Positions 54,430 through 63,721 of a stretch of 64,000 nucleotides of DNA are shown piece after piece (position 1 is the stretch's first letter; each line of letters starts with the position of its first letter). Below the pieces are notes generated by a model. That model worked only from the letters and a program-made list of their open reading frames with translations. It ran no database searches and was not told the DNA's origin. The translations under genes were made by a program, and so were the position numbers. This stretch comes from Nematopogon swammerdamellus (Eukaryota > Arthropoda > Insecta > Lepidoptera > Adelidae), in contig OX336345.1 in the NCBI GenBank assembly GCA_946902875.1, positions 21,855,395 through 21,919,394 of the forward strand, written 5' to 3'.

Positions 54430-54740
54430 ATATACTTAAAGGCGTCGGGGGACCGCTAAGTAAAAAACAGAATTCTTTTGCGTCGCTCGTGAGTTCGTGA
54501 CACGCGACGAGCAGCACTGAGTTTTATTTTATTTACTTATCGCTCCCCAGATTAAGTAACTAAACAGAAATTGTTTTTGACTTTTTAAGGGTTGATGATG
54601 TGTCGGGGCTCTTTTAGATTTGCAATTTGACCTGGTTAGCTGCATCACATGCTACACTATTCATTCTGTAGACTATTCATGTATCGCTGTCTCTTTTTAA
54701 CTTCCGATGCAAAAATAGGGATCTTAAGTGACATTCATAT
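54430..54740. mobile_element. Repeat E, diverged
   Basis: AAAGGCGTCGGGGGACCGCT, TTTTTGACTTTTTAAGGG and GTCGGGGCTC are remnants of repeat E. Confidence 0.55.
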
Positions 54741-54894
54741 TTTTTTATTAATAACTACAAATATAAACTAAAACTACCTAAATTAAAATTACCTAAACTT
54801 AAAACAATCAACATAAAAACTAAAACTACCTAAATTAAAATTACCTAAAACTAAAACTATAAAAGAAATAATAATAAATAAATATATAAAAACC

Positions 54895-55300
54895 TTAACG
54901 GGAAATCCCCGAAGATGCTACACAAGCACCTTGCCGACAGCAACTAAAAGTAAAAAATCTCGTCCATCGCTGCCGCTGTCGGAAAGGTGCCCATGACACT
55001 GGCCGAGTTCCCCCTCACAATGGCAAGGCCGATTCTTTGTGTGAGGTAGGAACCGGCACGGCTATCTCCTGAAATTTACCGCAAAAGTTCTCCCAATTCT
55101 CTCACTAAAATTTTTGCCTCGGCACACCAGGGACCCATTGTTTCAACTGCGAAAGCTGTAAATATATAATTTTGAATTTTTATTTGCCTGTATTTGTTAT
55201 GTTTATTCACGGCAGCCAACTCAGCAGCGGACGCAGCACGACGCGCTGTCGACTCCACGTACGAATTAGCGAGGGTGTCAACATACGTCAATTTTAACTT
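54895..55300 (-). mobile_element. Retroelement ORF remnant (AVETxGPW motif)
   Basis: The minus frame reads TYVDTLANSYVESTARRAAS then FTAFAVETMGPWCAEAK and VRELGELLR. After a stop come matches to a conserved end containing a Gln-Arg-rich and MGTF-like segment. This resembles the C-terminus of an RT-like ORF common in animal retroelements. Broken. Confidence 0.55.
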
Positions 55301-55404
55301 TTATTTTAACCTCATTATGATTGCTGAGATTTCCTACCAATTAAGAAAAGTGCCGATGATCTTACAATCGGTTGACCTTCTCTTCATGAAACATACCTAA
55401 GAAC

Positions 55405-55535
55405 CACCCCGGTTAAACTTTTAAATAAAAAAACCGCATCCAAAACGATTCATCCATTTGGGACCTACAATGCTACTGTCAGACAGACGTAGGCGTCAAA
55501 CTTATAACACCCCTTCTTTTATTCGGGGGTTAAAA
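55405..55535 (+). mobile_element. Repeat E end
   Basis: AACCGCATCCAAAACGATTC, CATTTGGGACCTACAATGC and ATTCGGGGGTTAAAA. Confidence 0.65.
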
Positions 55536-55547
55536 TTAACATAAGCG

Positions 55548-55928
55548 CCGGGTTGACGAGTGGTTTCGGCATCGGCTTCTCACACGAGAGGTCCGAGGTT
55601 CGCATCCGGTCGGCGTGTACCAATGAGTTTATTCTGACGAAAAAATTTACATGCATACCACAACCTGCTGCTTCACCGTTCGGAAGCAGTGTAAAACTGT
55701 AGGTCCCTTCCCTTGCCCTTTACTAGGTGGTAGGCTCAAATTTTAGCCGACTGGTTTGGTACCACCGCACAGTGCTGGATGTAAGATGGCCGCAGAACAG
55801 CCTCGGTTGTGTTCTCCTCTAGTCCAGTATAGCCAGAAATCCAGGAAAGTCTCCGGTATGACACCTACCTTCTCGGAGGCGATCTTGGCTGGTCGGAGCA
55901 TGTGGTTTGGTCCCTCCGGCGGTGGAGT
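55548..55928 (+). mobile_element. SINE-B full length, tRNA Ser/Leu-like head
   Basis: Head GGTTGACGAGTGGTTTCGGC (A-box as in Ser/Leu tRNAs) and GAGGTTCGCATCCGGTCG (B-box, 55606-55623). Body joins at GTGTAAAACTGTAGGTCCC. The SINE-B 3' half runs to GGTCCCTCCGGCGG. Confidence 0.85.
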
Positions 55929-56169
55929 GTTTTTTTTTTTTAATAAAGAAAGTCACTCCAACGGCTAATTTAGGTTTTCTTTTTGCGATATTGTTTAAAT
56001 TAATTGCTTAATTCAGTCAAATATAATTAATTTTAATTAAATGAAATTAAACTGCTTATGCTATTGCACACAAAAGTTAACAAAAGGCAGACTAAATGCC
56101 TTTATTGTATTAGATTGACAGCTATGACACGGGCACCGAATATACACGGGTTTCACTCATAATGACGGG

Positions 56170-57010
56170 AGTTTTTTTTTTTTTTATACTAAGCGCGACA
56201 TGTGGCGCCGAGTCACCCATAAGGTGTCTAGCGACGCCCATGGACATTCGGCCGTATGCGGGGGTTGCGAATGCCATGCCGGCCTGACAGGTGCCCATTC
56301 ACGCCTCTCTTGACTCTATACTCTCTCCCGAGACTATACTTGGGGGGAAATATGTGGGCAGGTAGAGCGTTCCAGAGTTTACCGGTTCTGTGGAGGAAGG
56401 ATCTGCAGAACCGATTTATACGCATCCGCGGTAAGTCCAGCGTATAGGGATGCAATCCCTGCCCAGTGCGCGTTGTACGGAGGTGGAAAGGGGACGGCGG
56501 AATCGCGTTAAACAGCTCCTCCGAGCACTCCCCGTGGAATAAGCGATAGAACACGCTTAGGGCGCCGACATCCCTACGAAGTTGCAGCGGTTCTAGATCG
56601 CGGGACACGTCGGGGTCATCCACTAGTCGCACGGCTCGACGCTGGATCGAGTCCAAAGGCGCAAGCTGGTATTTGGCTGAGCCATCCCACAGGTGCGAGC
56701 AGTACTCCAGGCAGGACCTTATCTGCGATTTATACAAAAGCAGCCTTTGGTCCGGCGTGAAGTACCGTCGAACCTTATTGAGTATGCCTATCTTTTTTGA
56801 GGCCAGCTTGGCCTTGCCCTCGATATGGCGCCGGTAGTTTAGGTCGTGCGACAGTTCGACTCCGAGGACCCCGAGGTGGTCGCTTAATTTAAGCGACGTG
56901 TCTTGGAAGCAAGGTGCTGGTGAGAACGCCGCTCTCTTCGCACTGAACGCGCAAGCTTGTGTTTTTGAAGCGTTGAACTCGAGTGGGTAGGTATAAACTT
57001 CATACAATGT
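56170..57010 (-). mobile_element. LINE (CR1/Jockey-like), longest RT C-terminal copy
   Basis: The minus ORF from about 57010 to the stop near 56228 carries LEFNASKTQACAFSAKRA, VLGVELSHDLNYRRHI, GILNKVRRYFTPDQRLLLYK, LEYCSHLWDGSAKYQLAPLD, QRRAVRLVDD and GKLWNALPAH. These are the thumb and C-terminal region of a CR1/Jockey-like RT. About 260 codons are open, so this is the best-preserved LINE copy here. The first about 15 codons of the open frame belong to the adjacent SINE-A'. The 3' end has a poly-A tail (T run at 56171-56184). 5' truncated. Confidence 0.85.
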
Positions 57011-57338
57011 ACCGTGTGGGGCCGGTACTTTAAAAGAATAGCCCCACTGCATCTCTCCCCGTGTATGTCGTAAAAGGCGACTAAGGGATATGACTCCCTT
57101 CTTATATTACTAGGTGGTAGGGTTTAACCCGCCCGGATTGGTACCACCGCACTGCATGAAAGGTCGGTCGAAACGGCTATGAAAATAGTTTGTGTTTTCC
57201 GTCCAGTTCAGTATAGCCGGCACAACCGAAGGGAAGCACTGACGTGGCACCAAGTTCTTCCGGTGTTATGGGCTGACATCACGGATGTTGTAGGTGATGT
57301 AAGCCAACCGTGTCAGTTTCCAAAAAAAAAAAAAAATT
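57011..57338 (+). mobile_element. SINE-A' full copy
   Basis: ACCGTGTGGGGCCGGTACTT head, body, and tail ending GTCAGTTTCC and poly-A. Its 5' end abuts the truncated 5' end of the LINE. Confidence 0.8.
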
Positions 57339-57474
57339 TATATAACTTCAAAAAATGTTTTCACTTTGTCATGAATTGCTGCATCTGTCATACATAACAT
57401 AAATCAGCACAATGCGTGTCTAGGCAGTGGCAAACATTTTAGTAAAGTAGACTAAGTGCACATTGAAAAAATAT

Positions 57475-57545
57475 CCAGTGAAGTTTCTTGTTCTTCTTCA
57501 CTGTGATAATCGAACTGGCGGAATGTTACAATTTTTATTTTATTA
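57475..57545 (-). mobile_element. Repeat family G fragment
   Basis: CCAGTGAAGTTTCTTGTTC and GTGATAATCGAACTGG. Confidence 0.45.
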
Positions 57546-57552
57546 TTTTTCT

Positions 57553-57785
57553 TTTTATGTAATCCTGTATGGGTGGTTGAGTCGGAGGGGCCAAAGCTCA
57601 TGCTCCGACCAGCCAATAACACCTCCGAGAAGGTAGGCGCCATACCGGAGACTTCCCTAGATTGCTGGCTATACTGGACTAGAGGAGAACACAACCGAGG
57701 TTGCTATGCGGCCATCTTACATCCAGTACGGTGGTACCAACCCAGTCGGCTACAATTTGAGCCTACCACCTAGTAAGGGGCAAGG
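57553..57785 (-). mobile_element. SINE-B copy
   Basis: ATGTAATCCTGTATGGGTGG to CACCTAGTAAGGGGCAAGG. It appears inserted in family G sequence, which resumes at about 57790. Confidence 0.8.
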
Positions 57786-57891
57786 AAAGGTACAATGTAA
57801 ATATGACAAATCTGAGCGCAGTGTACTGCCAATAGATGCTAAATAAACAATAAACAGTAGAAATCAAATTCACCATTATGTGTAAGGAGGT

Positions 57892-58235
57892 TTTTTTTAT
57901 GGAAACTGACACGTTTGGCTACATCACCTACAACATCCGTGATTTCAGCCCATAACACCGGGTGAACTAGGTGCCATGTCAGTGATTCCCTTCAATTAAT
58001 GTCGGCTACACTGAACTGTACGGAAAACACGAACTATTTATATAGCCGTTTCGACCGACGACGTTTCATTCAGTGCGGTGGTACCAACCCGGGCGGGATA
58101 AACCCTACCACATAGTAAGGTAAGAAGGGAAGGGACCTACAGTTTTACGTGGAATCCGAACCACGGTCAGCCTCCAACGGTCAAGCGGTCACCCATCCAA
58201 TTACCGATCGCGCTCAGGGTTGCTTGATAATATAA
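57892..58235 (-). mobile_element. SINE-A copy with head
   Basis: TTTTATGGAAACTGACACG tail, body, B-box complement GGAATCCGAACCACGG, and 5S-like complement GGTCACCCATCC to CTCAGGGTTGCTTG. Confidence 0.85.
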
Positions 58236-58284
58236 TGAATTTATTCTATTTTTATATTATAAGAAAATATACATATCACTTTTT

Positions 58285-58487
58285 AGTGCTTCTATTATTT
58301 ATTGAAAAAGAACACATGTTTTTTTTTTATACACATTTTATATATTTCGGCGAATGCCGTCTTCAGTAATTATGTATTAATTATGTATTAAGTAATACAT
58401 AATTACTGAAGACGGCATTCGCCGAAATATATAAAATGTGTATAAAAAAAAAACATGTGTTCTTTTTCAATAAATAATAGAAGCACT
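58285..58487. mobile_element. Foldback element, about 95-bp arms
   Basis: AGTGCTTCTATTATTTATTG ... mirrored to 58487. Contains TTTCGGCGAATGCCGTCTTC. The centre is duplicated TTATGTATTA. Confidence 0.9.
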
Positions 58488-58950
58488 TATACGTATAGGG
58501 CCTTTTCACACCAATACGTCTTCCTTTTTTAATTTGATACGAAATTTCAATAAAAATTTTTGTATATCATTCTCAAATCTCGAAAGTAAAGATAACGAAG
58601 TAGACAAGTAATAAAATAGATATAAAAAAAAATACAAACTCATTGATAAATTAATGCTATCTAATCTATCACGTACATTTAGGTACGTAGCCAGGCACAT
58701 TATTTCTTCTAACTCGTATCCAGAAATAAATATTTTTTTCACTTATTTTTGTAATCTTAAACTGATAAATTTATAAATTCCTTAAATACTTTATTGCTCA
58801 ACAAACATTTATTAAAAGGTTTAAAATTCACAATATATAACTCTAAATTATGTAAAAGATTTTAAAATCAATGTTGTAATATTCAAAGAGTTACGTAATA
58901 CAAACTCTTTGGTAATATTAATAAAAGTTTTCCGTTGTATATAATGAATA
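58488..58950. other. No recognisable gene
   Basis: AT-rich; the palindrome remnant CAAAGAGTTACGTAATACAA is at 58880. Confidence 0.4.
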
Positions 58951-58952
58951 AA

Positions 58953-59095
58953 AAACCGGTCAAGGTGAACCATGTTCAGGTGTCGAGGGTTCCGCAAACC
59001 CGTCGCCTGGCTTTCATCTAATTATATTTCCCATAAGGGAGCACTTAGACTTAAAATGGGTGGCAGTCCACCTGCGACGGGGCCCTAAAAACAAC
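58953..59095 (+). mobile_element. Repeat D-like element
   Basis: AACCGGTCAAGGTGAACCATG, GAGGGTTCCGCAAACC and GACGGGGCCCTAAAAA. Confidence 0.55.
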
Positions 59096-59184
59096 TATAA
59101 TGTGAGATAAATTTTAATAAAATATATATTTGATATCAGTAACAAAAATTCCTGAAGACCTATAATTAATTATATATTAATAGT

Positions 59185-59235
59185 TACATTTATTTTTATA
59201 GTTTATTTATTAATTTTTAGGTTTTTATTTAAATA
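59185..59235 (-). promoter_or_regulatory. Candidate poly(A) signals of esterase 2
   Basis: Several AATAAA motifs on the minus strand (TTTATT on plus at about 59190-59230) lie 120-160 bp past the stop codon of esterase 2. Confidence 0.35.
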
Positions 59236-59350
59236 TTTTTAAGTATAATATTTTAAATAAAGTATTATGATTGGAATTTTGAGTGGAATATTGCACATTA
59301 ATTAGGTAATTGAGTGCATACATTTTGAGATAAAAAAAATATTTGAGCAC

Positions 59351-62156
59351 CTATTCCTTCAAATATTGTTTGTAAATCTGATCCCAAAATTCGATTTCCT
59401 CCTTGTCCGCACGCAGACCCGGCTTGAGATTTTCACCAATGTCTAAATATTCCTCCCGGTCTAGACTGTACGGCGACCACGTGGCTCCCAGGCTGTCGTC
59501 GGGCGTCGGGTTCCTGTAATGCATCGTCATCAATATCATTGGTTTCGTCCCGTTTCATAAGCGTTTAATTAGAATTGTAATAATGATCCCTAATATTTTC
59601 ATGATAATTGTAAACAAGATGTAAACAAGACGAAAATAATGGTACTGGAGAGGAATGAAATATAGTGTCCGAATGTGATGTAAGGATTGGAAATGAGAGA
59701 CTCCAGGAGCAAGTGAACGAATTCGTATATCTGGGGAATATGTTCACGCGGGATGGAAAATGTTAAGGAGATGTAGAAAAGAGAGTGAAAGCCGGCAACC
59801 AAATGAATGGGGCGTTGCACGCTATTATGAGCAGCCAAAGCATGTCAACTAGGTCTGCAACTAGGGCACGTTTGGCTATCCATGGTGGAGTGCTCGCCCC
59901 TACACTTATGTACGGGAGTGAAAGTTGGGCATGGCAGACGAAGCATGAAAGCAGTAATAATTAGATACTTACCCATATTTAGCAAAATTTGTCCAGAGCG
60001 TAGTGGTTTGCCGAATCATGTTGAAGCTGGGCGCCGACTTGTCGTGCGGCAGGTCAGCCAGCGGCACGTCGAACAGGTACATCAGGTCGTCCGCGTGCGA
60101 CGTGCTCGTTCCCTCCATCCCGCACAAGCGCTTGCCCGTCCCCAGCAACGAAACACACATCACATTCCTCTCCGATAGACACGAGAACCGGTACAGGTAC
60201 GTCGACGACCTGCACCTCGTCTTGAATATCTTCAGGAACCTCACCATGCTGTAATTGAATTGTGAGAATGAGTAAAGGTCCACCATCCTCTTTGCATTCG
60301 CCGAGCTCACCGGCCCTCCGTTGAAGTAGTGCTTCTTTATCTTCCGTCCGATTTCGACCTGTTCCGCCAGCGAACACTTCCACACGAGCTCGTTGGGCAA
60401 CGTGTATTCGAGGTAGCGATCTATCATCTCGGTCTGCTTCTCCAGGTCCACCATAAACACGAGGCCTTCGTGCGTCGTGTAGCCGAGCATTATTTCAACA
60501 TCATGCGGTGGGCTTCCCGACTCGGCGGTGTGGAATCGTTCGTTTCCGCCGAAATCTTTCTCCTCGACGACGTTCCAGTAAAGACTGTAGCTGATTTCGT
60601 CTTTCTGCTTCAGGGTGGTCGGTACTTTACACCCAATGAATAGCGCGCTGGGAAGTCCGCGTAGAAACTCTAGAAGTTCGGTCGGATCTTGCGTCGCGAG
60701 CCCGAGCTGCTTACCAAGCTCGATCGCCTTCTCGAGCGGCTGGTGGTCCTTAGCCCAGCTCGAATAGCTCGATCCACTCTGGACGATCGCCCGGCGGAAG
60801 AGTCCTTTAGACATAGGAGATTCGAGCTGAAAGGCGACGGATGCTCCGCCGGCGCTCTCTCCAAAAATCGTCACGTTATCGGGATCTCCACCGAACTGTT
60901 TTATGTTTTGTTGAACCCACCGTAGGGCCGCCACCTGGTCCTTCATGCCGGCGTTGCCGGGGACTTCCTCCGTGTTCAGGCTCAGGAATCCGAGGGCTCC
61001 GAGGCGGTAGTTGAAGGTGACGAGAAGGACGCCGCGCTGCAGGAGGAAGTCTGGTCCGTATAAGGAGCTGTCGCCGGAGCCGCACATGAATCCGCCGCCG
61101 TGGATCCAGAACATGACGGGCAGCAGCGACTTGGGAGACAGATCCGGCGAGTACACGTTGAGGTAGAGACAGTCCTCGCTTCCTTCTATCACTTGATTGG
61201 TGAAAATGTCAAATTGAGGACAGGAGGGTCCGTGTTTCTTGGCATCTCGTACGCCGGTCCACGAGTGGGGAGGAGCGGGTGCCTAAGTGAAACACAATCA
61301 TTTAGTAATAATGTAAGTAATATATAACTTGAACATAGACTTCTATGAATCGTTAGATTGTCAGGTACAAACGAAATAACATAGTCAGCAGCGTAGATAG
61401 GTCATTACCGCGTATGTATTACAGGCAGGTTGGACTGGGTCAAGTTTTAATAGTATCGTCGTTTAGTAGACTATTAGAGTTGAGTGTTCTTTGTGTGATG
61501 GCCTATGAACAATGTAGTTATTGATTACATTCGGACTTGTTTCGATCTGAACCATAAAGTTAGACAGTTTTAATACCCTATAAATTGCTAGATTTCGAAG
61601 TACTACTTAGTTAACCTAATTTGTGTATGCCAGATTTCTTATATTTTCTTAAAATTAAATATCTTTTGTGAACTATATGCACTTTAAAATTATAATATTT
61701 ATTTGTATTCCTTATAGCGAGCCCTTTTTATAAGTACATATGTCACATGATGCATTTGAAAATCCAATTTTTTTTTTCACTTTTTAATTTGTCCCCCAAA
61801 ATTGACCCCCAAAATCTAAATACGTTCATTTACGTTATACGACGATACGACGTGATTGTCATCAATCTCTATATTATGTATCAAATGTCAACTTTTTTGG
61901 TCCAGCAGTTTCGGAGAAAACAAGCTGTGACAGACGGACACACAGACAGACACAAGAGTGATCCTATAATAAGGGTTCCGTTTTTTTTTCTCTCTTGAGG
62001 TACGGAACCCTAAAAAGTAGCGACCTTAAACCTGAGCTCGCCGACGGGTGGCGCCGCGTAGGGGACGCCCTTGAAGCTGTAGTACTCGCCGTCGCCGGTC
62101 ACCAGCTCCAGGAGTTCTCCCTCCAGCGCGCCCTGCTCTACTCTCACCCGCGCCAT
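59351..62156 (-). CDS. Carboxylesterase (alpha/beta-hydrolase), paralog 2
   Basis: Exons 62025-62156, 59973-61282 and 59351-59513, each exactly as long as in paralog 1. GT-AG introns are 742 and 459 bp; the exon 2 donor is GTAAGT. The product is 534 residues with the same landmarks: HGGG 105-108, Ser187 in GESAG, Glu316 in GYTTHEG, His440 in SHADD. No signal peptide, no frame breaks. It differs from paralog 1 at about 48 residues by eye: none in exon 1, three in exon 3, and most after residue 210, in the region forming the acyl pocket and gorge. The two may thus differ in substrate. It lies 8.2 kb upstream of paralog 1 on the same strand. Intron 1 holds a repeat D end right at the donor, and intron 2 an antisense LINE piece. 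Confidence 0.92.
59640..59962 (+). mobile_element. RTE-like LINE RT fragment, antisense in esterase 2 intron 2
   Basis: The plus frame reads ENERLQEQVNEFVYLGNMFT then RDGKC, KRVKAGNQMNGALHAI and LAPTLMYGSESWAW. The EFVYLG...T.DG and LMYGSESW pattern is that of the region after the catalytic motif in RTE-type RTs. It has in-frame stops. Confidence 0.75.
61283..61770. other. Esterase 2 intron 1, unique part
   Basis: AT-rich intron sequence with no recognised repeat. Confidence 0.5.
61771..62013 (+). mobile_element. Repeat D end at the exon 1 donor of esterase 2
   Basis: GTTTCGGAGAAAACAAGCTG, (ACAG)n, AATAAGGGTTCCG and a terminal GAGGTACGGAACCCTAAAAA that stops 11 bp from the exon 1 splice donor. 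Confidence 0.7.
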
Positions 62157-62455
62157 CTTCACTCTGCCACATTTACTATAATTAAATCGATGATTTTTAA
62201 AACCCCATAAGTAACAAAACTAAAACTTTACAAGAGAAAGAAAAAACTGTACAAGTTTTGTAAACGGGTGTCAAACATATTTGAATCCGATTATTATATT
62301 AGTTTAGGTACTTTCATATCTCTGGATGTAATTATGATATAGAAGTCTAGTTTAGGATTTATAGCTATTTTAGATTTCTGTAGATATGTTGTTTTAAAAA
62401 TCATCTTACAAGATATACATTTTTAAGTTTCCGGATTAACAGTACGTTTAAATTC
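62157..62455. other. Upstream flank of esterase 2
   Basis: The first about 33 bp match paralog 1. Beyond that the sequence is AT-rich and unique. No core promoter element can be assigned. Confidence 0.4.
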
Positions 62456-63072
62456 AAATTCAAATTCAAATCATTTATTGGATACATAATTAGGCATGTA
62501 CTTACAGCAGTACAGTTTTACAAACTTTAGCTTTTGCCTACAGCTACCTATATAATGTTCCTCGTCGTCATTCCAACCACATAATGGCTCTAGACTACTA
62601 TGTTGAAATATTTTAGGTCGTAGAAGGTTTTTTCTAGGAGCCAATTATGTAGTCGGGTGCTAAATTGTGTGTATGTTTTTTCGTCACGGATATTTATTGG
62701 TAGTTTATTATAAATGTTTGCACTATTAAATTGTAGGCTTTTCTGATATTTTGTAGTGTTGTGTGCAATTTGTTCTATGTTATCTTTATATCTGGTGTCA
62801 TATTTATGTTTTTTGTCTTCAAAATGTGATGGGTTTTTTCGCACATGCAACGCAGCTTTCTTTATGTATAGGTCGTATGTGGTGAGCATTTTTAGTTTTT
62901 TGAATAGTGGTGTGCAGTGGGTATCCCATGATTCTTTTGATATTATTCGTATTGCTTTCTTCTGTAGTCTAAACACTCTCACAACCTCCCCTGAGGTGCC
63001 CCAGAATTCTATCCCATAGGTAAGTATAGAGTAGAAGTAGCCATAGTAAGCGTTGGTGAGAGTGTTCAGGTT
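62456..63072 (-). mobile_element. LINE 3' end with RT C-terminus
   Basis: The minus frame (stop at 62590) reads NLNTLTNAYYGYFYSILTYG then IEFWGTSGEVVRVFRLQKKA, IRIISKESW, YKKAALHVRKN-like helices and NKLPINIRD. This is the C-terminus of a Jockey/CR1-type RT (LTYGIEFWG ... VFRLQKKAIR). The tail is (TTTGAA)n at 62456-62472. The upstream part of the open frame (63073-63249) is palindrome sequence, not LINE. Confidence 0.8.
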
Positions 63073-63074
63073 GT

Positions 63075-63338
63075 AAAGACTTACATAAGTCGACGTTTCG
63101 CCCGCTACGTCACGGGCTTCATCAGGAACTGCGGGAGTTCCTGGAGCCGACGTCTGGTGTCCGTTGTACCAGACGTCAAACTGCTCTTTTTCGAAGATTG
63201 TAGCTGTGGGTACAATCTTCGAAAAAGAGGAGTTTGACATCTGGTACAACGGACACCAGACGTCGGCTCCAGGAACTCCCGCAGTTCCTGATGAAGCCCG
63301 TGACGTAGCGGGCGAAACGTCGACTTATGTAAGTCTTT
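63075..63338. mobile_element. Palindrome, 128-bp arms, 8-bp loop
   Basis: Coordinates pair with a sum of 126413 around the loop 63203-63210. Arms contain GTTTCGCCCGCTACGTCACG and AGACGTCGGCTCCAGG. A few mismatches (for example near 63178/63235). Confidence 0.9.
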
Positions 63339-63484
63339 AAACCTACTGTTAATCCGGAAACTTAAAAATGAATATTATTAATAACAGTGTAAACTTAAAA
63401 ACATTAATCTTACAAGATTTTTATCAAAAATAAGAAAAACAACTCATTTGTCGGTTCGTAACTATACCTTTATTTAATTAATTA

Positions 63485-63721
63485 CTAGCTAATACATTTA
63501 TTTAATTGAAATCTTCGTAATTTTTTTTTTTCGTCACTGTTTTCCGTCGTTTTCGTCGGCCACTCCAATATTGCGTTGTAAAATGAAATTTTTTCTTCAG
63601 GTACGTATGGCATCAGTTTTGTAATGTCATCATTTTTTTTTACGTTTAAAGGCTTTTTCTGCCTTTTCAGTGGGAAAGATGAGGGTCTTTCCCACTGAAC
63701 TGGCACTTTAAAACCCCACAA
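63485..63721 (-). CDS. Short unrecognised ORF, possible terminal exon
   Basis: The open frame of about 78 codons begins with TTG, so it has no proper start. It reads PSSFPLKRQKKPLNVKKND then ITKLMPYVPEEKISFYNAIL, and ends at a TAG (63485-63487). An AATAAA on the minus strand lies about 11 bp after the stop (63469-63474). A Lys-rich stretch followed by a LMPYVPxxxxxFY motif is reminiscent of tails of some transposon-encoded proteins, but I do not recognise it. It could be chance. Confidence 0.25.
   Translation of the reverse strand: MWGFKVPVQWERPSSFPLKRQKKPLNVKKNDDITKLMPYVPEEKISFYNAILEWPTKTTENSDEKKKLRRFQLNKCIS

Noticed and set aside
60054..61085. Alternate-frame ORFs in esterase 2
   Set aside because: Shadows of exon 2, as in paralog 1.
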